Position numbers and translations under genes: made by a program | Part shown: in pieces, positions 17,394 to 25,766 of the stretch | Position numbering within the stretch: position 1 is the first letter of the stretch | Layout: each line of letters starts with the position of its first letter | Notes under the pieces: generated by a model | What the model saw: the letters and a program-made list of their open reading frames with translations, nothing else | The model's database searches: none | What the model was told of the DNA's origin: nothing | DNA from: Nitrobacter vulgaris | GTDB lineage: Bacteria > Pseudomonadota > Alphaproteobacteria > Rhizobiales > Xanthobacteraceae | Assembly (NCBI RefSeq): GCF_031453995.1 | Contig: NZ_JAVDPZ010000016.1 | Span: 1 to 64,000 of the forward strand | DNA length: 64,000 bases | Direction of reading: 5' to 3'

Positions 17394-17478
17394 TCAAATC
17401 CGGCACCATTCATTGACGCTGCATTAAGGGCAACAAACTAGGATTGTGAGCCTTGGTACGTATCCGGGTTCGTGAAAG

Positions 17479-18708
17479 ATGTCCCAGCAAGGCCCGCTCA
17501 TCGTTATCTCACACGGCGAGCGACGAGCGTCTCTAGTCATCCCATCATGCCAGAGCATCTTTCCCGTCATCGACATCGATTGGTCGGAAGCTTCCGAGGG
17601 CATCGAACTCCTTCAACCTGCAGCCGTCTTTGTCCCCACGACCGAAGGCGCGGGCGGAGGATTGGATCGCCTTGCTGATCAGCTTGCTGCGATGCAGCCT
17701 TACGTTCCCCTGATCGTCGCCGATCCCGAAATGCCCTGCCCGGACAACGCGCTTCCGTTCTCGCTCCTAAACGGAGGGATCGATCGGTTCGATAGGCGTC
17801 TCAATGCGGCGCTACGCGTGCGAACGCTTCACAAGACCGTACTTCGGCGGCTTGCGAGTAATCCGGCGGTCCCACGCCTGCCGGATTCGAACCCGATCGG
17901 GGATGCGACCGTTCTCCTGATTGGGCGCGGCGCCGCTTATCCCACGCTATCGGTTGCTTTTGGCGAACGGCTCGGCGTCGTCGGGGCGCTCAGCATCGAG
18001 GTAGCGGCGAAGCACCTCAACGCGCGCGATCTGGACGGAATCATTATCAGCGAAGGGTTCTCTCAGCGTGTGGTTGACGCGCTGTTGACTGTACTGGCTG
18101 AAGACTCGCGCTTTCGTAATTTGCCGATCGCGGTTGCGTCCGGCGGCTCGTTGGCGAATTATGATCTTCCCAATCTCGAAGTGATGTCAGGCGAGCCCTA
18201 TCGCGTCGTAAGCACATTTCTGCCGTTGGTTCGACAGCAAGCTTTCGAAGCCCGTCTCCGTCGTACGCTAAGGTCCATGGATGCGGGTGGTCTTTTGGAC
18301 CCACGAACCGGCCTTCTGACCCTGGATGCCTTCCACCGTGAACTAAACTCGGCAATCCATCAGACCAGATCCAGCGGGGCAAACATCTCTGTTGCTCGCT
18401 TCTCACTTGGTCAGAAGCATGAACGCTCACTATTCGATGCAGCTCGTACTCTGAGCCCGCTCATGCGGCGAATGGATTTCGGTACGCTCGAAACCGACGG
18501 CTCGATCGTTGTGGTCTTCGCCGACGCCGATTTGCGCAACGCCCAGATGATCGCGCGACGGCTTTCGAGCGTGATGAAGCATACGACCCACAGTGTTAAA
18601 CGAGCAATGCGAATCGATCCCCAGGTCGCCCTGACGGCATCAAGATCCGATGACTCCGTAGCATCGCTTCTCAGCCGCTTGAATGAGAAGGCGCGTGCTG
18701 CGTCATGA
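17479..18708 (+). CDS. PleD/PopA-like REC-REC-GGDEF protein with degenerate active sites
   Basis: The 409-residue protein appears to contain two receiver-like domains (about 5-125 and 142-265) and a GGDEF-type domain (about 275-405, beginning LLDPRTGLLTLDAFHREL). Neither receiver keeps a phospho-acceptor aspartate at the expected strand end (VFVPTTE and GIIISEG). The GGDEF motif itself is TDGSI (339-343), so cyclase activity is not expected. However RRMD (330-333) precedes it by exactly five residues, the position of the RxxD inhibitory site that binds c-di-GMP in PleD and in the cell-cycle effector PopA. It is therefore more likely a c-di-GMP receptor. It lies 85 bases after the ANL-like gene and converges on mfd. 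Confidence 0.75.
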   Translation: MSQQGPLIVISHGERRASLVIPSCQSIFPVIDIDWSEASEGIELLQPAAVFVPTTEGAGGGLDRLADQLAAMQPYVPLIVADPEMPCPDNALPFSLLNGGIDRFDRRLNAALRVRTLHKTVLRRLASNPAVPRLPDSNPIGDATVLLIGRGAAYPTLSVAFGERLGVVGALSIEVAAKHLNARDLDGIIISEGFSQRVVDALLTVLAEDSRFRNLPIAVASGGSLANYDLPNLEVMSGEPYRVVSTFLPLVRQQAFEARLRRTLRSMDAGGLLDPRTGLLTLDAFHRELNSAIHQTRSSGANISVARFSLGQKHERSLFDAARTLSPLMRRMDFGTLETDGSIVVVFADADLRNAQMIARRLSSVMKHTTHSVKRAMRIDPQVALTASRSDDSVASLLSRLNEKARAAS

Positions 18709-18714
18709 TAGCCG

Positions 18715-21700
18715 TTACGCCGCCTTGCGATCCTCCGCGAGATTGGCAAGCTGGCGCATGATTTCGGTGGTACCCATCAGGCGTTCCTCCGGAGTTTCCC
18801 AGTTCTGGAAGAACACGACTTTCATGTCGGGGCGAACCTTCGCCGCCTGTCCATGCTGGCGGATGAAATAAACCAGCCGATCGGGTTGCGCGAACTTGTT
18901 GTCCCGGAAGGAAATTACGGCGCCTTTCGGTCCCGCATCGACCTTCTCGACATTGGCACGGCGGCAATAGGCTTTGATCGCTGCGACCTTGAACAGGTAA
19001 CGGACTTCGTCCGGCAATTGGCCAAAGCGGTCGCGCAGCTCCGCGGCAAAGTTATCGATTTCATCATCGGTGTCGAGGTCGGCAAGCCGACGATACAACG
19101 ATAACCGAACTGCCAGATCAGCAACGTAGTCTTCCGGGATCAACACCGGCATCCCGATGGTAATCTGCGGGGACCAGCGATCGTCGGCAAGTTCCGTCAC
19201 GCCGGTTTTGAGATTCTCGATCGCCTCCTCCAGCATCGATTGATAGAGCTCGAATCCGACTTCCTTGATATGGCCCGACTGTTCCTCGCCGAGCAGATTG
19301 CCGGCGCCGCGAATGTCGAGATCGTGCGACGCAAGCTGGAACCCGGCCCCCAGGGTTTCCAGCGACTGCAAAACCTTGAGCCGGCGCTCTGCCTGCGCCG
19401 TGATCTTGTGCGTCGAAGGCAGCGTGAACAGCGCATAGGCCCGTAGCTTCGAGCGGCCGACCCGGCCGCGCAACTGATAAAGTTGCGCCAGCCCGAACAT
19501 GTCGGCGCGATGCACGATGAGAGTGTTGGCGGTCGGAATGTCGAGCCCGGACTCCACGATGGTTGTCGAGAGCAGGACATCGTACTTGCCGTCGTAGAAG
19601 GCCGATATGATGTCCTCGATCACTGTCGGTGGCATCTGACCGTGAGCGACAGCAACCTTCATTTCCGGCACGTGTTTGTCGAGAAAATCCTTGACCTCGG
19701 CCAGATCGCTAACGCGCGGTACGACATAGAAGGCCTGGCCGCCGCGATAGCGTTCGCGCAGCAGCGCCTCGCGGATCATCAAAGGATCGTGCGGCGCCAC
19801 GAAGGTGCGGACCGCGAGCCGATCGACCGGCGGCGAAGCGATGATCGAGAGGTCGCGTACGCCGGTAAGGGCCAATTGCAGCGTGCGCGGGATCGGAGTG
19901 GCGCTCAGCGTCAGAACGTGTACGTGCGCCCGTAGTTGCTTCAGCCGCTCCTTGTGGCTGACGCCGAAATGTTGCTCCTCGTCGACCACCAGAAGTCCAA
20001 GGTCTCTGAACTTAATGGATTTACTAAGTAAGGCATGTGTGCCGACGACGATATCCACCGAGCCGTCAGCAATCCCCTTCTTGACCTTCGTCAACTCCTT
20101 CGGCGACACCAGCCTCGATGCCTGCGCGACATTGACGGGAAAACCACGAAACCGCTCAATGAAAGTTTTTGTATGTTGACGTGCAAGCAGTGTTGTCGGC
20201 ACAACGACCGCGACTTGCTTTCCGTCCAGTGCGACAGCAAAAGCCGCCCGCAAGGCCACTTCGGTTTTGCCGAAGCCCACGTCACCGCACACCAGCCGAT
20301 CCATTGGCTTGCCGCTCTCGAGATCCTCCAGCGACGCTTGGATGGCGCCGAGCTGATCCTCCGTTTCATCGTAGGGGAAGCGCGCACAGAATTCATCGTA
20401 GAGACCGGACTGTACCGGCAGCTTCGGCGCATCACGCAAATGCCGCTCCGCGGCGATTCTGATCAATTCACCTGCGATCTCACGAATGCGGCTTTTCAGC
20501 TTGGCCTTGCGGGCCTGCCACCCACCGCCGCCGAGCCGATCAAGTTCGACATTGGCGTGATCGGAGCCGTAGCGCGATAGCAGTTCAATGTTCTCAACCG
20601 GCAGGAATAGTTTGGTTTCGTTGGCGTAACGCAGTTCCAGACAATCGTGCGGCGCACCGCCGACTTCCAGCGTCTGCAGGCCGACAAAACGCCCAATACC
20701 GTGCTCGACGTGAACAACGAGATCGCCCGCCGCAAGGCTGGTTACTTCCGAGATGAAATTATCGAGTTTGCGGCTGGCCTTGCGCGGCCGCACCAGACGA
20801 TCGCCAAGGATATCCTGTTCGCTGATGACCGCTACGGTTTCGGTCTCAAATCCCGATTCTATTCCGACGACGGCCAGCATGACCTCATTGCGTGGCGTTG
20901 CCTGAACCGTGCGCCAGACATTGATGCTCGTCAGGTTGAGCAGCTTGTGATCCCTGAGCATGCTCGCCATGCGGTCGCGCGAACCCTCGCTCCACAACGA
21001 AACGATGACTTTCTTCCGCGTGGCCTGCAAGGCCTGCACATGGGACACGACGGACTCGAAAACGTTGAGGGTAGCGTCTGCCCGTTCTGGCGCGAAATTT
21101 CGCCCCTGCCGTGCGCCCGCATCGATGACATTGAGAGTTTCGTCAGGCATCGCGAACGGCGTCAGTCGCACCAGCGCCGCTTCATTGATGCGTTTCGTCC
21201 ATTCATCTGGCATAAGATAAAGACGGTCAGGCGGAAGCGGCTTGTAGGGCGCGCCGCCGCCAGCGTGCTCAAGGGCCTCGCGGCGCGCTTCAAAGTAATC
21301 GGTGATCTGCTTGAAACGCTCGCTTGCGGCGTCTTCGCCCTGCGGTTCGATGACGATGGCCGCGCCGTCAAGATAATCGAACAGCGTGTCCATGCGTTCG
21401 TGAAACAGCGGCAGCCAGTGCTCCATGCCTGGATATCGCCGCCCTTCGCTGACAGCCTCATACAACAGGTCATCGCGTTCCGGTGCGCCAAAAGCCGCGA
21501 CGTATCCCATTCGGAAGCGCCGAATGGTTTCGGTGACAAACTGGAATTCGGAGATCGGGACGAGATCGAGCGAGCGTACGTCGAACAGTGTGCGCTGGGT
21601 TTCCGGGTCGAATGATCGGATCGACTCCAGCGAGTCGCCGAAGAAATCGAATCGGACAGGCTGGTCGAGACTGGAGGGAAACAGATCGAGGATGCCGCCG

Positions 21701-22239
21701 CGCACGGCATATTCGCCGGGTTCGCGAACCGTCGAGGAACGATTGTAGCCGTTGTGCTCAAGCCATGCGACGATCGAATCCATCGGCACCACATGGCCGG
21801 GCGCGACTGACAGGGCCTGAGACGCAACGATCTCGCGCGCCGGCACGCGTTGCAGGATCGCGTTGATCGTCGTGAGGACGATCAGAGGCACGTCGCTGCC
21901 GGTCAGACGAGACAAGCGCGCAAGCGTTGTCAGGCGCTGGGCAAGTACGCCTCCATGCGGCGAGACTCGATCATACGGCTGGCAATCCCACGCCGGAAAC
22001 TGCATAACCGAAATATCAGGCGCGAAGAACTCCAGCCCGCGCGCCAGTTGCTGCATCCGCGGGCCATCCCGGCAGACTACCGCTATGCTGACTGCCGAGA
22101 CCTGCCGCCCCGTTTTGGCCTTGATGGCTCGCGCGAGGTCAGAGACGACAAGCCCTTCGGCGCCTTCCGCGACATTCGCGAGCGTCAGTGGACGACCCGG
22201 TGACAGCGAGTCCGCAGGTGATCGGGGAGCCGCTTTCAT
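18715..22239 (-). CDS. mfd: Transcription-repair coupling factor Mfd
   Basis: This 1174-residue protein displaces RNA polymerase stalled at DNA lesions and recruits UvrA. Seen in order are a UvrB-like N-terminal part (VVCRDGPRMQQLARGLEFF; MQFPAWDCQPYDRVSPHGG), the RNA polymerase interaction region (GDLVVHVEHGIGRFVGL), and a superfamily 2 translocase with Walker A GDVGFGKTE starting at residue 652, the DEEQ box (VVDEEQHFGVSHKERLK), and conserved TRG-region text (YQLRGRVGRSKLRAYA). The C-terminal autoinhibitory domain is present. Its ATG overlaps the stop of sdhE by four bases. Confidence 0.97.
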   Translation of the reverse strand: MKAAPRSPADSLSPGRPLTLANVAEGAEGLVVSDLARAIKAKTGRQVSAVSIAVVCRDGPRMQQLARGLEFFAPDISVMQFPAWDCQPYDRVSPHGGVLAQRLTTLARLSRLTGSDVPLIVLTTINAILQRVPAREIVASQALSVAPGHVVPMDSIVAWLEHNGYNRSSTVREPGEYAVRGGILDLFPSSLDQPVRFDFFGDSLESIRSFDPETQRTLFDVRSLDLVPISEFQFVTETIRRFRMGYVAAFGAPERDDLLYEAVSEGRRYPGMEHWLPLFHERMDTLFDYLDGAAIVIEPQGEDAASERFKQITDYFEARREALEHAGGGAPYKPLPPDRLYLMPDEWTKRINEAALVRLTPFAMPDETLNVIDAGARQGRNFAPERADATLNVFESVVSHVQALQATRKKVIVSLWSEGSRDRMASMLRDHKLLNLTSINVWRTVQATPRNEVMLAVVGIESGFETETVAVISEQDILGDRLVRPRKASRKLDNFISEVTSLAAGDLVVHVEHGIGRFVGLQTLEVGGAPHDCLELRYANETKLFLPVENIELLSRYGSDHANVELDRLGGGGWQARKAKLKSRIREIAGELIRIAAERHLRDAPKLPVQSGLYDEFCARFPYDETEDQLGAIQASLEDLESGKPMDRLVCGDVGFGKTEVALRAAFAVALDGKQVAVVVPTTLLARQHTKTFIERFRGFPVNVAQASRLVSPKELTKVKKGIADGSVDIVVGTHALLSKSIKFRDLGLLVVDEEQHFGVSHKERLKQLRAHVHVLTLSATPIPRTLQLALTGVRDLSIIASPPVDRLAVRTFVAPHDPLMIREALLRERYRGGQAFYVVPRVSDLAEVKDFLDKHVPEMKVAVAHGQMPPTVIEDIISAFYDGKYDVLLSTTIVESGLDIPTANTLIVHRADMFGLAQLYQLRGRVGRSKLRAYALFTLPSTHKITAQAERRLKVLQSLETLGAGFQLASHDLDIRGAGNLLGEEQSGHIKEVGFELYQSMLEEAIENLKTGVTELADDRWSPQITIGMPVLIPEDYVADLAVRLSLYRRLADLDTDDEIDNFAAELRDRFGQLPDEVRYLFKVAAIKAYCRRANVEKVDAGPKGAVISFRDNKFAQPDRLVYFIRQHGQAAKVRPDMKVVFFQNWETPEERLMGTTEIMRQLANLAEDRKAA

Positions 22240-22523
22240 GCGGCCTGTCCCGGCCGAAATGACTTTATACGATCAAACAGCGCGGTCCGATACTCGGAAG
22301 CCAGCGGAGCGCCGTCGCTGAGTGCTGCGTAAAGGTCCGGGTCCGGAACCTCGATCAAGCTTTCGAGATCGTTTAATTCCGCGTCCGTCAACGAACCAAT
22401 CTCCTCATCAACGAATCGGCCAAGAATCAAGTCCATCTCGCGCATCCCGCGATGCCAGCAGCGATACAGCAGCCGTTTTCGGCGGTCATCCAGGCCACGG
22501 CTTGATCGTGTCGATCCTGTCAT
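22236..22523 (-). CDS. sdhE: FAD assembly factor SdhE
   Basis: This 95-residue protein carries the SdhE/Sdh5 hallmark RKRLLYRCWHRGMREMDLIL, with the RGxxE motif that contacts the flavoprotein subunit of succinate dehydrogenase, and the D-L-E-x-L-I-E-V-P-D-P-D-L-Y tail. It promotes covalent FAD attachment to SdhA. The stop overlaps the mfd start (ATGA), so translation is coupled. A pairing of sdhE upstream of mfd is common in alphaproteobacteria. It diverges from recG over 158 bases. Confidence 0.93.
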   Translation of the reverse strand: MTGSTRSSRGLDDRRKRLLYRCWHRGMREMDLILGRFVDEEIGSLTDAELNDLESLIEVPDPDLYAALSDGAPLASEYRTALFDRIKSFRPGQAA

Positions 22524-22681
22524 CCATCAATTCCAATCAAACGCCAAAAGCCCGGACGAGCCGGGCCGGCACCATATAGCCTTCGCGATAACGGATGTCA
22601 GCACCTGTCTCGCGCATTGCATAATCAGAAATTTGCATTCAAGGCTTGCAACCGATCCAGTTCACTTCGTCGAGTCGCTTG

Positions 22682-24781
22682 ATGCGCCCTGCGCTGCTCA
22701 ATCCGCTCTTTGTACCGGTGACCAGCCTGTCCGGCGTCGGCCCGAAGCAGGACAAGCTGTTCCGGTATCTCCTTGCACGCGATGAAACTCCGCGGCTGAT
22801 TGATCTGCTGTTTCATCTGCCTGCAAGCGTCGTCGATCGCAGAGCCCGGCCCAAGATTCGCGACGCCGTCCCCGGCACTATCGTAACGCTGGAGGTGACC
22901 GTCGACCGGCATCGCCCCGTGCCGCCCGGGCGCTCGCGCGCGCCGCATCTGGTCTATGCCAGCGACGAGACCGGAAACGTCGTACTGACCTACTTCCGCG
23001 CCCAGCCAGGCTATGTCGAAAAGCTGCTTCCCATAGGCAGTAAGCGTTATGTGTCCGGTACGGTTCAGACGTTCGACGGTGCACTTCAGATCGTGCATCC
23101 CGATCGTGTGGTCGATGAGGCGGGACTGGCAAAGCTCTCAGGCATCGATCCCGTCTATCCCCTCACGGAGGGCCTGGCGCTGGGTTCGTTGCGGCGTGCA
23201 GTGGCGGGAGCCTTGCAAAAGCTTCCCGTTTTGCCCGAATGGATCAGTCCGGACATTTTGCGCCGGTGCAGCTTCCCGCCGCTTCAGGAAGCGCTCCATC
23301 GCGTTCATGTCCCGCTGGAATTGACCGATATTCTGCCGGAAGGCCGGTTCTGGTCACGCCTTGCCTTCGATGAACTGCTTGCCGGACAACTCGCGCTGGC
23401 GCTCGTGCGGGCGCAGCTTCGCCGGCCGGCTGGAAGCCGACACGCCGGCGACGGACACCTGCGCAACAGGATCATTGACGCGCTTCCCTACGCCCTGACC
23501 GCATCTCAACAGCAGGCGGCTGCCGCGATCAGCGACGACCTGCGGCAGCCGGTGCGGATGCTGCGGCTGCTTCAGGGCGATGTCGGCTCGGGCAAGACGG
23601 TTGTCGCCCTGCTCGCTGCTGCGGCGGCGGCCGAAGCCGGCAAGCAGACGGCTTTGATGGCGCCGACCGAAATCCTTGCCCGCCAGCATATCAAGACCAT
23701 CGCGCCGCTCGCCGAACAGGCTGGCCTGCGCGTTGCGATCTTGACCGGCCGCGAGAAAGGCAAGGAACGGCGCGAGATCACCGTACGCCTCGCCGATGGC
23801 GACATCGACTTGCTCGTCGGCACCCACGCGCTGATTCAGGATGACGTCGCGTTCAATGCGCTAGCGCTTGCGGTAGTGGACGAACAGCACCGTTTCGGCG
23901 TGCGCGAGCGTCTCGCACTAACCGCCAAGGGCGAGGCCGTGGATGTTTTGGTGCTGAGCGCGACACCGATTCCGCGCACGCTCGTTCTCACTTATTTCGG
24001 CGACATGGACGTCTCCGAATTACGCGAAAAACCCGCTGGTCGGCAGCCGATCGATACCCGCGCTATCCCCGACAGCCGGTTGAGCGAGGTGTTCGACGCA
24101 GTCGGCCGCGCGGTGAAGGCCGGCAAGCTGGTTTACTGGATCTGTCCGTTGGTCGAGGAATCCGAGACCGTCGACCTGACCGATGCGGAACAGCGCTTCG
24201 ATAGCCTCAAGGCACGCTTCGGTGACAAGGTCGGCCTTGTCCATGGCAAGATGCGGGGCCTCGAGAAAGATCGCGTGATGGCGCAATTCGCGGCGGCCGA
24301 AATCAATCTGCTGGTCGCGACAACCGTTGTCGAGGTTGGCGTCGACGTGCCGGCAGCGACGATCATGGTGATCGAGAACGCCGAACGCTTCGGTCTCGCG
24401 CAACTTCATCAATTGCGAGGCCGAATCGGTCGCGGTTCGGAACCCTCGACTTGTCTTTTACTTTACCGGGAGCCGCTAGGAGAAATGTCCGCCGCCCGGC
24501 TAAGGGTAATCCGGGAGACCACGGATGGCTTCCGGATTGCCGAAGAAGACCTGAAGCTGCGCGGCGAAGGCGACGTGCTCGGCACCCGCCAAAGCGGTCT
24601 GCCCGGATATCGCATCGCGCGCTCCGATGTCCACGCGCAACTCATCACGTCGGCCCGCGACGAAGCCCTGCGCATTCTGAAGCAGAATCCAGAGCTCACG
24701 GGCGCGCACGGCGAAGCGTTGCGATGCCTGCTGTACCTGTTTGAGCGTGATGAAGCCCTGCCCCTGCTCGGCGCGGGTTAA
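22682..24781 (+). CDS. recG: ATP-dependent DNA helicase RecG
   Basis: The 699-residue helicase rewinds and reverses stalled replication forks and branch-migrates Holliday junctions. The N-terminal wedge domain is seen (SLSGVGPKQDKLFRYLL, LLFHLPASVVDRR), then Walker A GDVGSGKT at residues 299-306, the DEQH box (VVDEQHRFGVRERL), ATPIPRTL and the late QLRGRIGRG motif VI. ATG 22682 is used because the protein text from there fits the family; an alternative start upstream at 22646 adds a non-conserved leader. Confidence 0.96.
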   Translation: MRPALLNPLFVPVTSLSGVGPKQDKLFRYLLARDETPRLIDLLFHLPASVVDRRARPKIRDAVPGTIVTLEVTVDRHRPVPPGRSRAPHLVYASDETGNVVLTYFRAQPGYVEKLLPIGSKRYVSGTVQTFDGALQIVHPDRVVDEAGLAKLSGIDPVYPLTEGLALGSLRRAVAGALQKLPVLPEWISPDILRRCSFPPLQEALHRVHVPLELTDILPEGRFWSRLAFDELLAGQLALALVRAQLRRPAGSRHAGDGHLRNRIIDALPYALTASQQQAAAAISDDLRQPVRMLRLLQGDVGSGKTVVALLAAAAAAEAGKQTALMAPTEILARQHIKTIAPLAEQAGLRVAILTGREKGKERREITVRLADGDIDLLVGTHALIQDDVAFNALALAVVDEQHRFGVRERLALTAKGEAVDVLVLSATPIPRTLVLTYFGDMDVSELREKPAGRQPIDTRAIPDSRLSEVFDAVGRAVKAGKLVYWICPLVEESETVDLTDAEQRFDSLKARFGDKVGLVHGKMRGLEKDRVMAQFAAAEINLLVATTVVEVGVDVPAATIMVIENAERFGLAQLHQLRGRIGRGSEPSTCLLLYREPLGEMSAARLRVIRETTDGFRIAEEDLKLRGEGDVLGTRQSGLPGYRIARSDVHAQLITSARDEALRILKQNPELTGAHGEALRCLLYLFERDEALPLLGAG

Positions 24782-24782
24782 A

Positions 24783-24874
24783 AGCGTTTTCGAGCGAATT
24801 GGACACCGGTTCGCGTGAAGAAAACGCGTCAGATCGAAATCATAGAGCCCCGCTTCTGACTCTGTCAGAAGCGG
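24783..24874. repeat. Dispersed intergenic repeat, copy 1, with hairpin
   Basis: A 49-base element (24783-24831, beginning AGCGTTTTCGAGCGAA and ending ACGCGTCA) recurs at 51311-51359 with few differences. I recognise it as a repeat that is abundant between genes in Bradyrhizobiaceae. It is followed by an 11-bp perfect hairpin, CCGCTTCTGAC (24850-24860) with GTCAGAAGCGG (24864-24874). The element lies between the convergent recG and DUF502 genes. Confidence 0.8.
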
Positions 24875-24888
24875 AAAGGCTCCAAGCG

Positions 24889-25662
24889 TCAGTCAACCTT
24901 TGCAGCCGTTGTGGGCGCAAGGCTCGACGTATTTGCAGCGCGCGCCGCTTCGGCCATTCCTGCGAGAGCTGCGAGCTTCTTCTGCGAGTCGGAATTGGGC
25001 TGAACGACGCCGGCAGACATGATCAGAGTTGCCGCCTCCTCCGTGGTCATGTCGATCTCGACGACCCTGCTCTTGGGCACGTAGAAAAAGAAACCTGTCG
25101 TCGGATTGGGGGCGCAAGGCAGGAACACGGAAATATGTTCCTCCTGAGCGGGGAGTCTGGCGGCAACGTTCGTGCTTGGTACTTGCGAAATGAGCACAAT
25201 GGACCACATGCCGGGCGACGGAAATTCAACCAAACCAACTCTGCGGAGGCTCGATCCAGATCCGGAAAAAAGCGTTTCAAAGACCTGCTTGAGTCCACGG
25301 TAGATCGCCCGCACCACAGGCATCCGGCCGAGTACTTTTTCGCCAAGATCGACCAGTGTCCGGCCGATCAGGTTGGCTGTCAGGAAGCCGAGCATCGTCA
25401 GCGCGAACACCGCAACGATCAAGCCTGACCCCGGCAATACGAAAGGCAGGTACGTTTCAGGCCGATATGCGATTGGGACGAATGGCCGTACCAGGTTGTC
25501 GACCCAGTTTACGAACCACCAGGTCAGGTAAAGCGTTATGGCCACCGGGCCTGCGACAATCAGTCCGGTCAGAAAGTAATTCCGGAATCGCGCGATGAGC
25601 CCGCGAGGCATATCTGGATGGTGGTCGCTTGGTACGCCGCTCGAAGGGTTGTCACGCGTCAT
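24889..25662 (-). CDS. DUF502 membrane protein
   Basis: The 257-residue protein has two strong membrane helices (about 31-52, TGLIVAGPVAITLYLTWWFV, and 78-97) and the DUF502 core: GEKVLGRMPVVRAIYRGLKQ, LVEFPSPGMWSIVLI, and VFLPCAPNPTTGFFFYVPK. The family is widespread and of unknown function in bacteria; distant plant relatives are called COV (continuous vascular ring). The start at 25662 is the first ATG in frame. It lies 104 bases downstream of glmS on the same strand. Confidence 0.85.
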   Translation of the reverse strand: MTRDNPSSGVPSDHHPDMPRGLIARFRNYFLTGLIVAGPVAITLYLTWWFVNWVDNLVRPFVPIAYRPETYLPFVLPGSGLIVAVFALTMLGFLTANLIGRTLVDLGEKVLGRMPVVRAIYRGLKQVFETLFSGSGSSLRRVGLVEFPSPGMWSIVLISQVPSTNVAARLPAQEEHISVFLPCAPNPTTGFFFYVPKSRVVEIDMTTEEAATLIMSAGVVQPNSDSQKKLAALAGMAEAARAANTSSLAPTTAAKVD

Positions 25663-25766
25663 CGTGGTTCCAGATCAAAGGACGTCCAAAAGGCTGATAT
25701 CTGCTCATATAAGCATTCTAGCAAACTTTGCATGCCGCGTGATGGACTGCCCTGCGGTCTTCTATC

